Positions 1 through 8,397 of a stretch of DNA of 64,000 nt are shown here, piece after piece (the stretch's first letter is position 1; the number at the start of each line of letters is the position of its first letter). The stretch lies in contig NZ_LJHY01000016.1 of NCBI RefSeq assembly GCF_001295795.1, positions 310,001-374,000 of the forward strand, in the 5' to 3' direction. The stretch is from Novosphingobium sp. AAP83. Its GTDB lineage: Bacteria; Pseudomonadota; Alphaproteobacteria; Sphingomonadales; Sphingomonadaceae. The position numbers and the translations under genes are program-made. The notes under the pieces are model-generated. The model did no database searches. It had not been told where the DNA came from and was given only the letters and a program-made list of their open reading frames with translations.

Positions 1-373
1 CCGGTGCTATTTCGGCCAGGTGGCTGAGCATCGGACGGAAAATGACGAGCGTCAGATAGTCAGAAGCGCAAATGCGGAAATGGCGCGTCGATGTGGCAGG
101 ATCGAAATGCGAAGTGGTGCTTACCACGGTGTCTGCGTTGTCGAGCACCAGCCGCACATGGGGCTGAAGTTGCAATGCCAGTGCGGTGGGTATCAGTTTG
201 CGACCCTGCAATACAAACAACGGGTCGCCGAAGAAATCGCGCAACCGGTTGAGCGCAGCGCTGACCGCAGGTTGGCTAAGATACATCTGCTCGGCAACGC
301 GGGTGATGTTCGGTTGCGCGATCAGTGCATCAAGTATGCCGAGCAAATTCAGATCAAGCCCTTTGAAACGCAT
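1..373 (-). CDS. LysR-family transcriptional regulator (3' part outside window)
   Basis: A DNA-binding transcriptional regulator. The reverse strand reads MRFKGLDLNLLGILDALIAQ from an ATG at 371-373 and stays open for 124 codons to the window edge, so only the N-terminal winged helix-turn-helix (residues about 5-65, with the LysR-typical SQPAVSAALNRLR core) and the start of the effector domain are visible. The opening residues resemble NodD/NahR-type LysR proteins. A strong Shine-Dalgarno, GAGGAGG, lies just upstream. It is divergent from a TonB-dependent receptor fragment and the aromatic catabolic operon, so it probably controls them through the intergenic region. The effector is not knowable from this piece. 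Confidence 0.88.
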   Translation of the reverse strand, partial: MRFKGLDLNLLGILDALIAQPNITRVAEQMYLSQPAVSAALNRLRDFFGDPLFVLQGRKLIPTALALQLQPHVRLVLDNADTVVSTTSHFDPATSTRHFRICASDYLTLVIFRPMLSHLAEIAP

Positions 374-402
374 CGCAGCCTCCTCTGCAGCGCATGAGGT
401 AT

Positions 403-445
403 AATGAAAACTGATATGTAATACAAAATTTAATTCATTTTCATT
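403..445. promoter_or_regulatory. Inverted repeat in the lysR/receptor divergent intergenic region
   Basis: AATGAAAA at 403-410 is mirrored exactly by TTTTCATT at 438-445 around an AT-rich 27-bp spacer. It sits between the divergent LysR gene (start 373) and the TonB receptor fragment (start 513), where a LysR operator and overlapping promoters would be expected. Seen: the repeat and the AT-richness. Inferred: operator function. Confidence 0.4.
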
Positions 446-512
446 GTGAAGTCGCGATCACTATCACCCTTCAAACAGCTGCGCCTACAGCAGGATTTTT
501 GGAGGAGGTTGC

Positions 513-1280
513 ATGACTGCCAGAAGCTCCAAATTGATCTTGGCTTTGGGAACGGCCCTGACGGTGACGGCCACTTCGGCTTATGCTCAGGAACAAGCAG
601 ACCGCGCCGCCAGCGCGGCTTCTTCAACCGAAATCATCGTAACCGCCCAGCGCCGCAGCGAGAGCTTGCAGAAGATCCCGGTGAGCTTGACCGCGGTTAC
701 CGCAGACATCATCCAATCCCGCCAGATCAACGATTTGAACCAGATCGCGCGTGCCGCGCCACCATTGCAGATCGGCAGCGACAACGGGTTTTTCGTGCGC
801 GGCGTGGGTACGCTGACATTCACCGACACGATCGATTCAAGCGTTGTGCTGTTGCTTGACGAAGTGAACCTTGGTCGCCTGTTCCTCGCTGCTCCGCAGT
901 TCATCGATCTTGAACGGATCGAGGTCTTGAACGGCCCGCAAGGCCTACTCTTCGGCAAAAATGCCTCGGCAGGTTTGCTCAATATCGTCACCGCCAAGCC
1001 TAAGCTTGGTGTCTATTCCGGCAAGACCGGTGTTGAAATCGTGCAACGCGATGCGGCCGGCAGTGCCAGTGGTGTAGCGGTCCGCGAAGTGCTGAACATC
1101 CCGCCAGGAACCACTGCTGCACTGCGCCTCAACGCCCTGTATTCGTTTCAGGAACCCGGCACCACTTTCGTCGACACACGGCAACCCGGCGTCCGCAACA
1201 ACGGCGGTCAGGCAACCCCGAAGCTGACGCTGGTAAGCACGTGCTCGCTCGACTCGTTCCGCTCTGTGGCGCGAATATGA
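513..1280 (+). pseudogene. TonB-dependent receptor, truncated after the plug domain
   Basis: Intact receptors of this family bring large ligands across the outer membrane and run about 700-850 residues; this frame stops after 255. It has a signal peptide ending ATSAYAQ, the plug domain with the hallmark IEVLNGPQGLLFGKNASAG, and only the first barrel strands. From about residue 240 the sequence no longer looks like a receptor and ends in a short unrelated tail. The start is secure, with GGAGGAGG at 501-508. It heads the catabolic operon, so it was probably the substrate importer before a deletion removed the barrel. A plug-only protein would not work as a transporter. The hairpin that follows may mark the deletion scar. 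Confidence 0.8.
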
Positions 1281-1302
1281 GCGTGAAGTGCTAAGCTCCA
1301 CC

Positions 1303-1347
1303 TTAAAGAGCTGGCTGGATGGCTCTGCCTGACAGCCAGCTCTTTAA
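1303..1347. repeat. Perfect 15-bp inverted repeat downstream of the truncated receptor
   Basis: TTAAAGAGCTGGCTG (1303-1317) and its exact complement (1333-1347) flank a 15-nt loop, forming a strong hairpin 22 bp after the receptor stop codon. No T-run follows, so it is not a standard intrinsic terminator. It could be a processing or attenuation hairpin, or a scar from the event that cut the receptor. Confidence 0.6.
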
Positions 1348-1407
1348 AGGCGACGTAATTCCCGTGGCAGCCAACGCCACAAAAGTGATCGATGAGGTAA
1401 TTTGGTG

Positions 1408-2523
1408 ATGCAAGATTTGAATGTCCTCGTGGTTGGCGCTGGTATTGGCGGACTGACATCTGCAATCGCGCTGCGCCGCAGCGGGCATCGCGTCACCCTG
1501 GCCGAACGTGATCCGCAATGGTCAGTTTACGGTGTCGGCATCATCCAGCAGTCCAACGTGGTTCGTGCGATGGAACAGCTTGGCATATTGGACGAATTCC
1601 TCTCTGCCGCCTGTGGTTTTGACGCGGTCGATATTTTCACGCCTGATGGCACGAAAGTGGCCCGGGTCCCCTCGCCCCGTCTGGTCGAAGGACGTCCGGC
1701 CAATGTCGGAATTGGCCGCCGCGCCTTGCAAAAGGTATTGGGCGATAGCGCGCAGGCGCTCGGTGCAAATCTGCGTCTCGGTCTGACAGTCCAGGCATTT
1801 GACGACGATGGCACCTGCGTGAACGTCCGTTTCTCGGATGGCACAGAGGCAGCCTATGGCGTCGTGATCGGCGCAGACGGAGTTTACTCCGATACGCGCA
1901 GGGCGATTTTTCCGGATACCGAAGGTCCGGAGTTCACCGGTCAGGCCGTTTGGCGATACAACCTGCCGCGCCTTGCCGATATGGATGCGCTGCAAGTCTA
2001 TAACGGACCGACCGGCATCGGGCTGGTGCCGATGAGCCACGATGTGATGTACATCTATGCCACTACGCCGGAACCCGATAACCCCCGCCATGCCAAAGAA
2101 GGTCTGGCCGGGGTCATGCGTGCCAAGCTGGCGAACTGCTCGCCTGCGATCAAGGCCTTGGCCGAACAGATTACCGACGATGAAGGCGTAGTCTATCGCC
2201 CGCTGGAAGCCCTGATGGTGCGCGGGCCTTGGCACAAAGGCCGGATCGGCCTGATTGGCGATGCCGTGCACGCAACCACGCCGCATCTGGGCCAAGGAGC
2301 GGGCATGGCCATCGAGGACAGCATCGTTTTGGCCGAAGAACTGACCCGCCATGACAGCGTCGAAGATGCCCTCGCGGCCTTCCGCGACCGCCGCTTTGAA
2401 CGCTGCCGCTATATTGTCGAGAGCAGTCTGGCGATTTGCAACGGACAATTGGGCAAAGGCCTGCCTGTCGACAACCACTTGGCCACCGGCGAAATGTTTG
2501 CCGTAACCGCACAACCGATCTGA
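1408..2523 (+). CDS. FAD-dependent aromatic-ring monooxygenase (class A flavoprotein)
   Basis: Predicted NAD(P)H- and FAD-dependent hydroxylase of the UbiH/PheA/salicylate-hydroxylase type that would put a hydroxyl on an aromatic ring before cleavage. The 371-residue protein has an N-terminal Rossmann motif GAGIGG (residues 10-15), the mid-protein GADGVYSDTR and the FAD-ribityl motif GDAVHATTPHLGQGAG. The ATG at 1408 was chosen because GAGG lies 10 bases upstream; GTG at 1405 and TTG at 1402 are also possible. Ten bases separate it from the dioxygenase gene. The monooxygenase-then-extradiol-dioxygenase order supports an aromatic substrate, but the exact one cannot be read from sequence. Confidence 0.87.
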   Translation: MQDLNVLVVGAGIGGLTSAIALRRSGHRVTLAERDPQWSVYGVGIIQQSNVVRAMEQLGILDEFLSAACGFDAVDIFTPDGTKVARVPSPRLVEGRPANVGIGRRALQKVLGDSAQALGANLRLGLTVQAFDDDGTCVNVRFSDGTEAAYGVVIGADGVYSDTRRAIFPDTEGPEFTGQAVWRYNLPRLADMDALQVYNGPTGIGLVPMSHDVMYIYATTPEPDNPRHAKEGLAGVMRAKLANCSPAIKALAEQITDDEGVVYRPLEALMVRGPWHKGRIGLIGDAVHATTPHLGQGAGMAIEDSIVLAEELTRHDSVEDALAAFRDRRFERCRYIVESSLAICNGQLGKGLPVDNHLATGEMFAVTAQPI

Positions 2524-2533
2524 GGGAAAAATC

Positions 2534-3436
2534 ATGAGCCGCGTGAACGACATCCGCTACGTCGGGTATGGTGTTGCCGATCTGGATGCTGAAAAGGCCT
2601 ATTATCTAGACTTGTGGGGCCTGGAACTGGTGGAAGGCAATGATACTACGGTCTGGTTGAAAACACCGGGGCATGACGAACATCATGTTGTCCGGTTGCG
2701 CAAAGCCGAAGCCAACCGCATCGACATTGTTGCCTTGGCAACCGAAGACCGCGCAAGCGTTGATGACCTGCATGGCAAGGTTGCAGCTTCAGGCGCAAAG
2801 ATCGTCCATGCCCCGCGCGACTTGACCAGCCCCGGGGGCGGATACGGCTTCCGTTTCTTTACACCCGATGGTTTGCAGTTCGAGATTTCGAGCGATGTCG
2901 CGCGCGGACCAGCGCGCGAGCTGGAGCGTTGGGAAGCTGTGCCCGAACGGATCAGCCACATCGTGCTCCACTCGCCCGATCATCACGGGCTGGTCAAATG
3001 GTTCTGCGATGTGCTCGGCTTCAAGATCAGCGATTGGCTCGGCGATTTCATGTGCTTCTTGCGCTGCAATACCGCGCATCACCGGCTTGCAATTTTGCCC
3101 GGGCCGCCATGCCTTGATCACGTGGCCTATGATATGTTGAGCGTGGACGACATGATGCGCGGCGCACACCGCCTGAAGGTCAAGGGCACAAACATCAGTT
3201 GGGGGCCGGGACGACATACCGCTGGCAACAACACGTTCAGCTATTTCGTCACACCGGGTGGCTTTGTGACCGAATATACCGCGGAACTCGAAGTGGTAGA
3301 TTTCGAAAACCGCGAACCCAAAGTCTACCCGCCAGCGCCGCTGGTGATGGACCAGTGGGGTATCGGCGTCGGCGGGCCACAAACCATGCCGCACTCTGTA
3401 GCTAATCCCGACCTATTCGTGTCGGCGGGAGATTGA
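2534..3436 (+). CDS. Type I extradiol ring-cleavage dioxygenase (VOC fold)
   Basis: Fe(II)-dependent enzyme expected to open a catechol ring next to the diol. Its 300 residues form two vicinal-oxygen-chelate modules. Spacing matches 2,3-dihydroxybiphenyl dioxygenase: metal ligands His142, His196 (in LDHVAYD) and Glu247 (in TEYTAE), with second-sphere His183, His228 and Tyr237 all present, so it should be active. GAGGG precedes the ATG with good spacing. Its stop lies directly before the hydrolase start, indicating coupled translation. It may cleave a catechol with a bulky substituent, but BphC-like and other catechol specificities cannot be told apart here. Confidence 0.9.
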   Translation: MSRVNDIRYVGYGVADLDAEKAYYLDLWGLELVEGNDTTVWLKTPGHDEHHVVRLRKAEANRIDIVALATEDRASVDDLHGKVAASGAKIVHAPRDLTSPGGGYGFRFFTPDGLQFEISSDVARGPARELERWEAVPERISHIVLHSPDHHGLVKWFCDVLGFKISDWLGDFMCFLRCNTAHHRLAILPGPPCLDHVAYDMLSVDDMMRGAHRLKVKGTNISWGPGRHTAGNNTFSYFVTPGGFVTEYTAELEVVDFENREPKVYPPAPLVMDQWGIGVGGPQTMPHSVANPDLFVSAGD

Positions 3437-3438
3437 TC

Positions 3439-4596
3439 GTGGCACTGTTTGAATACTTTCCGAATTACATCTGGAACCTCTCGGTCGCGATCGCGATGGA
3501 AAGCGGTGGCCGGATCGGTGAAATCATCGATATGTGCCAACCGATCAAGGATGCTGCCGCTTCCGGGTCTGATGCCGGAACGCCGCAATTCATGGCGCAA
3601 TGGGCCGCTATGGGTGCCAAGCTGCTTGAACTGGCATCAGAAGATGAAGCCAAAGGTCGCCTGTTTTCCGCGTCGGACAAGCTGGAGCGCGCCTCGCTCT
3701 ATCTGTTCACCGCCGAACGCATGCAGGGCCACGGCGCTCCGGGCCGCACCGAAACTTATGCCAAGGCGCGCACGGCTTTCGAGAAATCGACAGTGCTGGG
3801 AAAGCTCAACCGCGAACGGGTGGAAATCCCCTTGGCAACTGGCACCATGCCTGCGCTGTTCACCCGCGCACCCGGCGATGGGCCAAAGCCGGTGGTGGTG
3901 TTCTGCAACGGGTTGGATAGCTGCAAGGAATTGCTCTACTGGACCCGCCTGCCCCATGAACTGGCGCGGCGCGGCATTTCAACGCTCTGCGTAGATCAGC
4001 CCGGCAGTGGTGAGGCCTTGCGCCTTCAGAACTTGGCTGTTGACCCCCATAGCGAGAACTGGGCCTCCAAGGCCGTCGACTGGCTGGAACAACAGGCTGA
4101 TGTTGACCCCGCGCGTATCGGCATGACCGGTATCAGCCTTGGCGGCCACTTTGCCCCGCGCGCGGTTGCCTATGAGCCCCGCTTTGCCAGCGGCGCAGTT
4201 TGGGGCGCCAATCACAATTGGCGCGAAGTGCAGGACAAGCGCCGCGCCAATGAAGGCGAAAATCCGGTGCCGCATTACTGGGCGCACGTGTTCTGGGCAT
4301 TTGGTGCCATGGACATGGACGATTTCCTCGAACGGTCATCGGCGATGAACCTCAACGGCCACATGGACCGCATCAAGGTGCCATTCCTCGTCACGCACGG
4401 TGCCAAAGATCGCCAGATCAGCGTTGGCTATGCCGATGATCTTTATGAGCAACTGGTCAATTCGCCGCACCGTAAAAAGGTGATCTTCACCCCACGTGAA
4501 GGCGGTGTTGAGCATGTGGGCGCGGATAACATGTCTTATGGACGCGATCTGCTGGCCGACTGGTTTGCCGAGACTTTGGGTGGCAACACCAACTAA
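3439..4596 (+). CDS. Alpha/beta hydrolase, C-C bond hydrolase-like (2,6-dihydroxypseudooxynicotine hydrolase type)
   Basis: Predicted serine-type hydrolase acting on the meta-cleavage product or a related diketone. About 130 N-terminal helical residues precede the alpha/beta core, an architecture known from 2,6-dihydroxypseudooxynicotine hydrolase, which breaks a C-C bond. Nucleophile Ser233 (GISLGG), Asp324 (HGAKDR) and His359 (GVEHVG) form a plausible triad. GTG at 3439 is preferred because GGGAGA sits six bases upstream; TTG at 3433 would overlap the previous gene. Other FrsA-like esterases share the fold, so the specificity is inferred from position after an extradiol dioxygenase. Confidence 0.82.
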   Translation: MALFEYFPNYIWNLSVAIAMESGGRIGEIIDMCQPIKDAAASGSDAGTPQFMAQWAAMGAKLLELASEDEAKGRLFSASDKLERASLYLFTAERMQGHGAPGRTETYAKARTAFEKSTVLGKLNRERVEIPLATGTMPALFTRAPGDGPKPVVVFCNGLDSCKELLYWTRLPHELARRGISTLCVDQPGSGEALRLQNLAVDPHSENWASKAVDWLEQQADVDPARIGMTGISLGGHFAPRAVAYEPRFASGAVWGANHNWREVQDKRRANEGENPVPHYWAHVFWAFGAMDMDDFLERSSAMNLNGHMDRIKVPFLVTHGAKDRQISVGYADDLYEQLVNSPHRKKVIFTPREGGVEHVGADNMSYGRDLLADWFAETLGGNTN

Positions 4597-4626
4597 CCCC
4601 AACTTTTTGCCTGAATTGGAAAGACT

Positions 4627-5406
4627 ATGACGCGCCGATTTGTCGACCTCTCGATTACGCTTTGCAACGATGTGGTCAGCGACCCACCGTTCCTTCGCCC
4701 TGAAATCACCTATCAAAAGCATGGTGAGACGATGGACGAACTGGGCCATTTTTTCCCCGGCGTGACCGCAGACCAGACGCCCGATGGCGAAGGTTTTGCT
4801 GCGGTGGAATGGGTGAAGCTTACCACGCACAACGGCACGCATCTGGATGCGCCATGGCATTTCCACCCCACGCAAGACGGCGGCAAACCATCGCTGACGA
4901 TTGATGAAATCCCTCTCGAATGGTGTTTCCAGCGCGGCGTGAAGCTTGATTTTACCGCCCTGCCCGATGGCTATGTCGTCACCGCCGACGATGTTGCCAA
5001 AGAACTCGCGCGGATCGGCCATGATCTGCAACCGCTCGATATCGTGCTGGTCAATACCGCCGCTGGAAAGGCGCTGGGCGATCCCGATTATGTCAGCCGT
5101 GGCTGCGGCATGGGCTACGAGGCGACAATCTACCTCACCTCGCGCGGTGTGCGCGTGACCGGCACCGATGCCTGGAGCTGGGACGCACCCTTCGTCCACA
5201 CCGCGCGCAAGGTTGAGGAAACCGGTGATACTTCGTTGATCTGGGAAGGGCATAAGGCCGGTCGCGATATCGGCTATTGCCATCTCGAAAAGCTGCACAA
5301 CCTGGAAGTTCTGCCACCGCACGGCTTTACAGTCAGCTGTTTCCCGCACAAGATCCAAGGCGCATCAGCGGGATGGACCCGCGCCGTCGCCATTTTTGAG
5401 GATTGA
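4627..5406 (+). CDS. Cyclase-family metal-dependent hydrolase (kynurenine formamidase-like)
   Basis: A 259-residue member of the cyclase/KynB superfamily, Mn/Zn enzymes that hydrolyse amides or lactones or act on cyclic ketones. The defining HxGTHxDxPxHF motif is intact at residues 68-79 and supplies the metal ligands. GGAAAG precedes the ATG. It lies between the hydrolase and the FAH gene in the same operon, so it may open a lactone or process a side product of ring cleavage. No tryptophan-pathway neighbour is present, so a true kynurenine formamidase role is unlikely. Confidence 0.83.
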   Translation: MTRRFVDLSITLCNDVVSDPPFLRPEITYQKHGETMDELGHFFPGVTADQTPDGEGFAAVEWVKLTTHNGTHLDAPWHFHPTQDGGKPSLTIDEIPLEWCFQRGVKLDFTALPDGYVVTADDVAKELARIGHDLQPLDIVLVNTAAGKALGDPDYVSRGCGMGYEATIYLTSRGVRVTGTDAWSWDAPFVHTARKVEETGDTSLIWEGHKAGRDIGYCHLEKLHNLEVLPPHGFTVSCFPHKIQGASAGWTRAVAIFED

Positions 5407-5409
5407 TCA

Positions 5410-6372
5410 ATGCGCTTGGCAACCCGGCAAAATGGCACGCCCGATGGCGAACTGGTGATCGTATCGGCAGACGGCTTGCATTGCGCGCCCATCGCGGGCT
5501 TCCCGAACCTGCTCCAAGCGCTTGAGAACTGGCAGGCGGCGCAGCCTGCACTCATGCTGGCAGGACAAAGCCTCGCCGCAGGTTCGGGGGAGCACCTCGA
5601 TCCCGCAACCTTGCGCGCGCCCCTGCCTCGCTCATGGCAATGGCTCGATGGATCGGCCTTCCCTACCCACGGCGATTTGATGCAGGTGGCCTTTGGGCTT
5701 GACCCGATCGATAAGGTGCGCCCGCTGATGTATCAGGGCATGTCCGACCGGTTCTATGGCCCCAACGATCCCGTGCCCTTCCCCGATGAAAGCGACGGCA
5801 TCGATTTCGAAGGGGAATTCGGCGTAATCGTCGATGCTGTGCCGATGGGCACCAGCCCCGCCGATGCCGCCGCGCACATCCGCCTGATCGTCCAGATCAA
5901 CGATTGGTCGCTCCGCGCCATCGCCCCTGTTGAAATGAAGACCGGCTTTGGCTGGGTTCAGGCCAAGCCCGCGTGCAGCATGGCACCATTTGCTGTCACC
6001 CCCGATGAACTGGGCTCAGGCTGGCGCGATGGCCGCATTTGCCTTGATCTGGAAGTGGTGTGGAACGGCAAGCGGTTCGGCCTCGTCAACGGCGAACAGA
6101 TGGCGTTCTCGCTGCCCGAACTCGTCGCCCACGCCGCCCGCACGCGCGATCTTGTCGCTGGCACCATCATCGGCACCGGCACCGTCTCGAACGCAGAATA
6201 CGCCGTCTGCGGTTCTGCCTGCATATCCGAACGCCGCGCCATTGAAATCATCGCCGACGGTGCCCCCGCCACCAGCTTCATGCACTTTGGCGACACTATC
6301 CGCATGGAAGCGCGCGGGCCCGATGGGAACACCCTGTTCGGCGCGATTGATCAGCAGATCGTCAGCATCTGA
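5410..6372 (+). CDS. Fumarylacetoacetate hydrolase (FAH) family protein
   Basis: FAH-fold proteins hydrolyse, hydrate or decarboxylate 2-oxo and 1,3-diketo acids, typically late in ring-cleavage pathways. The 320-residue protein carries DFEGEFGVIVD, giving metal ligands Glu134 and Glu136, and an IND motif with Asp165. The N-terminal 90 residues form the usual small domain. It starts four bases after the cyclase stop and is the last gene before a strong terminator, so it probably handles the final 2-oxoacid of the operon. Hydratase, decarboxylase and hydrolase roles cannot be separated from sequence alone. Confidence 0.87.
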   Translation: MRLATRQNGTPDGELVIVSADGLHCAPIAGFPNLLQALENWQAAQPALMLAGQSLAAGSGEHLDPATLRAPLPRSWQWLDGSAFPTHGDLMQVAFGLDPIDKVRPLMYQGMSDRFYGPNDPVPFPDESDGIDFEGEFGVIVDAVPMGTSPADAAAHIRLIVQINDWSLRAIAPVEMKTGFGWVQAKPACSMAPFAVTPDELGSGWRDGRICLDLEVVWNGKRFGLVNGEQMAFSLPELVAHAARTRDLVAGTIIGTGTVSNAEYAVCGSACISERRAIEIIADGAPATSFMHFGDTIRMEARGPDGNTLFGAIDQQIVSI

Positions 6373-6487
6373 GCCTCAAGTCTATTGCAAAAAACGCAAC
6401 CGCAACGCTACTCTTCGCACTTGCAGCAAAGTGCGATCTGAACGAAAACAAACTCGCCTTTCAGGCATCCTCTCCCAAACTTTCCAA

Positions 6488-6515
6488 GGGCCAGCGCAAG
6501 CTGGCCCCTTTTTTT
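6488..6515 (+). terminator. Intrinsic terminator of the ring-cleavage operon
   Basis: GGGCCAGC (6488-6495) pairs with GCTGGCCC (6500-6507) around a GCAA tetraloop and is followed by a run of T to 6515. This is a textbook rho-independent terminator 115 bp after the FAH gene; the convergent reductase gene ends beyond it. Confidence 0.9.
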
Positions 6516-6586
6516 ACGCGCTGCGCAAGCATAGCGCCACTCGCCCCATGAGCGCGGCTACAGCACGGATCTACGCGCAAGACCGT

Positions 6587-7792
6587 CTATGGAATTGTCT
6601 CGAACGTAAGTCCGGCGTGCGCCTGAAGCCGGGCGATCAGCCTGTCGCCAAGGATCGTCGCTGGCGTCCAAAAGCCTCCCGGCACTTCATCCGGCACGTC
6701 TTTGGCAAGGCACGCTGCGGCTTGAGACAGCATCTTGGCGGTTGATCCATAGCCGGGATCGCGGTCACCGGTGACACGGCACCTGATCTTGTCGCCCTTG
6801 GCCGTTGATCCAAGGAAAACCAGATCAAACCGTCCTTCCCGTTGCGCCTTCTCGTCCGGTCCCTCGCCCGGTTTTGGTAGCACCCTGGTTTCCAGCAGCC
6901 AGCGGACCGGGGGTATCGCCAGCCCGATCATCAGCGCACCCATGCCCCAAGTCGCCACCCGGGCCACACCCTTGCCTTTGGTCACTATGGCTTCTTCGTA
7001 CCTGAATTCAGCACCATAGCTATAGTCGCTCAACGCGTTTGAGCGATGCACGACCCGGGTGTTGATGCCAGCCATGATGAAGGGCGCTATCCATGCGCCA
7101 TAGGCATCGTCATATGCGATCTTCACATCGTGTTGCTGGACAGACAACTGATGCCCCGGCGGGCACAGGCTGTAGGGGTCTTTCAGCTCGCGGCGCAGAT
7201 CGGCATCGACCACCGCTTCCTTGACCATGTTGATCATGCTCGCAACGGTGCCGCCTGAAGCGCCACCCTTCATGGTTGCCACGCGCATGTCGATCCGGTC
7301 ACAGGTTTCACCGAACTGTTCCAGGGCTTGGCGTTGCAGAAAATGGACACCCATATCAGAGGGGATAGAATCAAAGCCGCAGCAATGAACGATCCTCGCG
7401 CCACTCTTCTTCGCGTCCGCTTCATGGCGCAATTGCATCTTGCGGATCCACTGCGGTTCCCCCGTCAGATCGCAATAATGCGTGCCGGTTGTGGCGCATA
7501 TCTGCACCAGCAAATCACCATAAAGCGCATATGGGCCGACGGTGGACATCACGACTTTGGTCTGCGCACACATCTGCTGCAATGCGGCTTCATCCGCCGC
7601 GTCAGCCACGATCATGTCAATTCCAGAAAGCCCGATCTCGTCACTCACTTGTTGCAGCTTGCTTTGTGACCGTCCGGCAATCGCCCACACAACCGACCCG
7701 TCTGCAAACTGATCTTTCATGTACCGCGTTATGATCTGGCCAACGAAACTGGTGGCCCCGTAAACGATAATCTCGTATTTCTTATGCGTCAT
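6587..7792 (-). CDS. Saccharopine dehydrogenase-like NAD(P)-binding protein (trans-acting enoyl reductase type)
   Basis: A 401-residue oxidoreductase opening with MTHKKYEIIVYGATSFVGQI, a Rossmann GxTxFVG nucleotide-binding loop typical of the saccharopine-dehydrogenase-like family that includes mycobacterial trans-acting enoyl reductases. The ATG at 7792 was preferred to an in-frame GTG at 7831 because family members start at this motif. It converges on the catabolic operon. In this setting it might reduce an unsaturated or keto intermediate, but the true substrate is unknown and no lysine-pathway gene is nearby. Confidence 0.8.
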   Translation of the reverse strand: MTHKKYEIIVYGATSFVGQIITRYMKDQFADGSVVWAIAGRSQSKLQQVSDEIGLSGIDMIVADAADEAALQQMCAQTKVVMSTVGPYALYGDLLVQICATTGTHYCDLTGEPQWIRKMQLRHEADAKKSGARIVHCCGFDSIPSDMGVHFLQRQALEQFGETCDRIDMRVATMKGGASGGTVASMINMVKEAVVDADLRRELKDPYSLCPPGHQLSVQQHDVKIAYDDAYGAWIAPFIMAGINTRVVHRSNALSDYSYGAEFRYEEAIVTKGKGVARVATWGMGALMIGLAIPPVRWLLETRVLPKPGEGPDEKAQREGRFDLVFLGSTAKGDKIRCRVTGDRDPGYGSTAKMLSQAAACLAKDVPDEVPGGFWTPATILGDRLIARLQAHAGLTFETIP

Positions 7793-7910
7793 AATTGTTT
7801 CCAGTGCCCCAAGAATTGGGGCTGCCGACACCGGCTGAGCAGCCGCCCCCGTGTACCGGCGGCAAAAGTGTGTAAGAAACTGCCTGCATCAGCAAGCCAA
7901 TAAACAAGCT

Positions 7911-8060
7911 CCCCTTCCACACGCTGGAACAGCGCAGCGTGAAGGCTTGGGCTTGAAGGTCACGCCAGCAGGGGCAAAAGTCTATATCTACCGCTACCGC
8001 TATCGGCTACGGGTAGCGCGTCAAGGTCGCGCAAGCTCTACACTGCACGAATGGCTTTAA
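7911..8060 (+). pseudogene. Relic of a tyrosine-recombinase integrase N-terminus
   Basis: A short open frame encodes GLGLKVTPAGAKVYIYRYR (about 7944-8000), which resembles the arm-type DNA-binding N-terminus of phage and island integrases (GxGLRVTPxGxKxxxxxYR). No catalytic domain follows and the frame stops at 8060. If the match is right, this is what remains of an integrase that once mobilised part of the region. The match is short and made by eye, so moderate caution applies. The rest of 7793-8397 has no convincing gene, apart from the palindrome listed next. Confidence 0.45.
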
Positions 8061-8155
8061 ACCTGCTGACGCAGCCGTAAGCGAACGAGCGTGAACCCGA
8101 TCGTCGTCGCAATGAAAAAGGCAGCAATACCAACCTGCAGTGATCCTGATCTATG

Positions 8156-8259
8156 AGGATTGCTTGAGCCCGTCTGCTGGCGAGGAGCAGTCGCAGCGGC
8201 GATGAGGTTCATCGTTGCAAAGCTGCGACGCTGTCCAGCGGGCGGGCTCAAGCAATCCT
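8156..8259. repeat. 104-bp imperfect palindrome with 17-bp perfect ends (MITE-like)
   Basis: AGGATTGCTTGAGCCCG at 8156-8172 is the exact reverse complement of 8243-8259. Inside it GTCGCAGC (8190-8197) mirrors GCTGCGAC (8222-8229), so the whole element can fold into one long hairpin. It lies in gene-free DNA beside an integrase relic. Size and terminal repeats suit a small non-autonomous mobile element. No target-site duplication was seen. Confidence 0.65.
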
Positions 8260-8397
8260 GCGAGCGATTTTTGGCGGTCCTCTTGATCAGGAAAATCGCC
8301 TCAGGCCAGGCGAGAAATCAAGTAACGGCCAAGTTGGTGTTAACCAGAAGCATAGACAAAGGAGAGGTTTGAACATCTTTAGTCCATTTATAACTGG

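Noticed and set aside
1208-1465. - strand open frame across the end of the truncated receptor
   Set aside because: No recognisable domain; it spans the hairpin and the FAD monooxygenase start and looks like chance.
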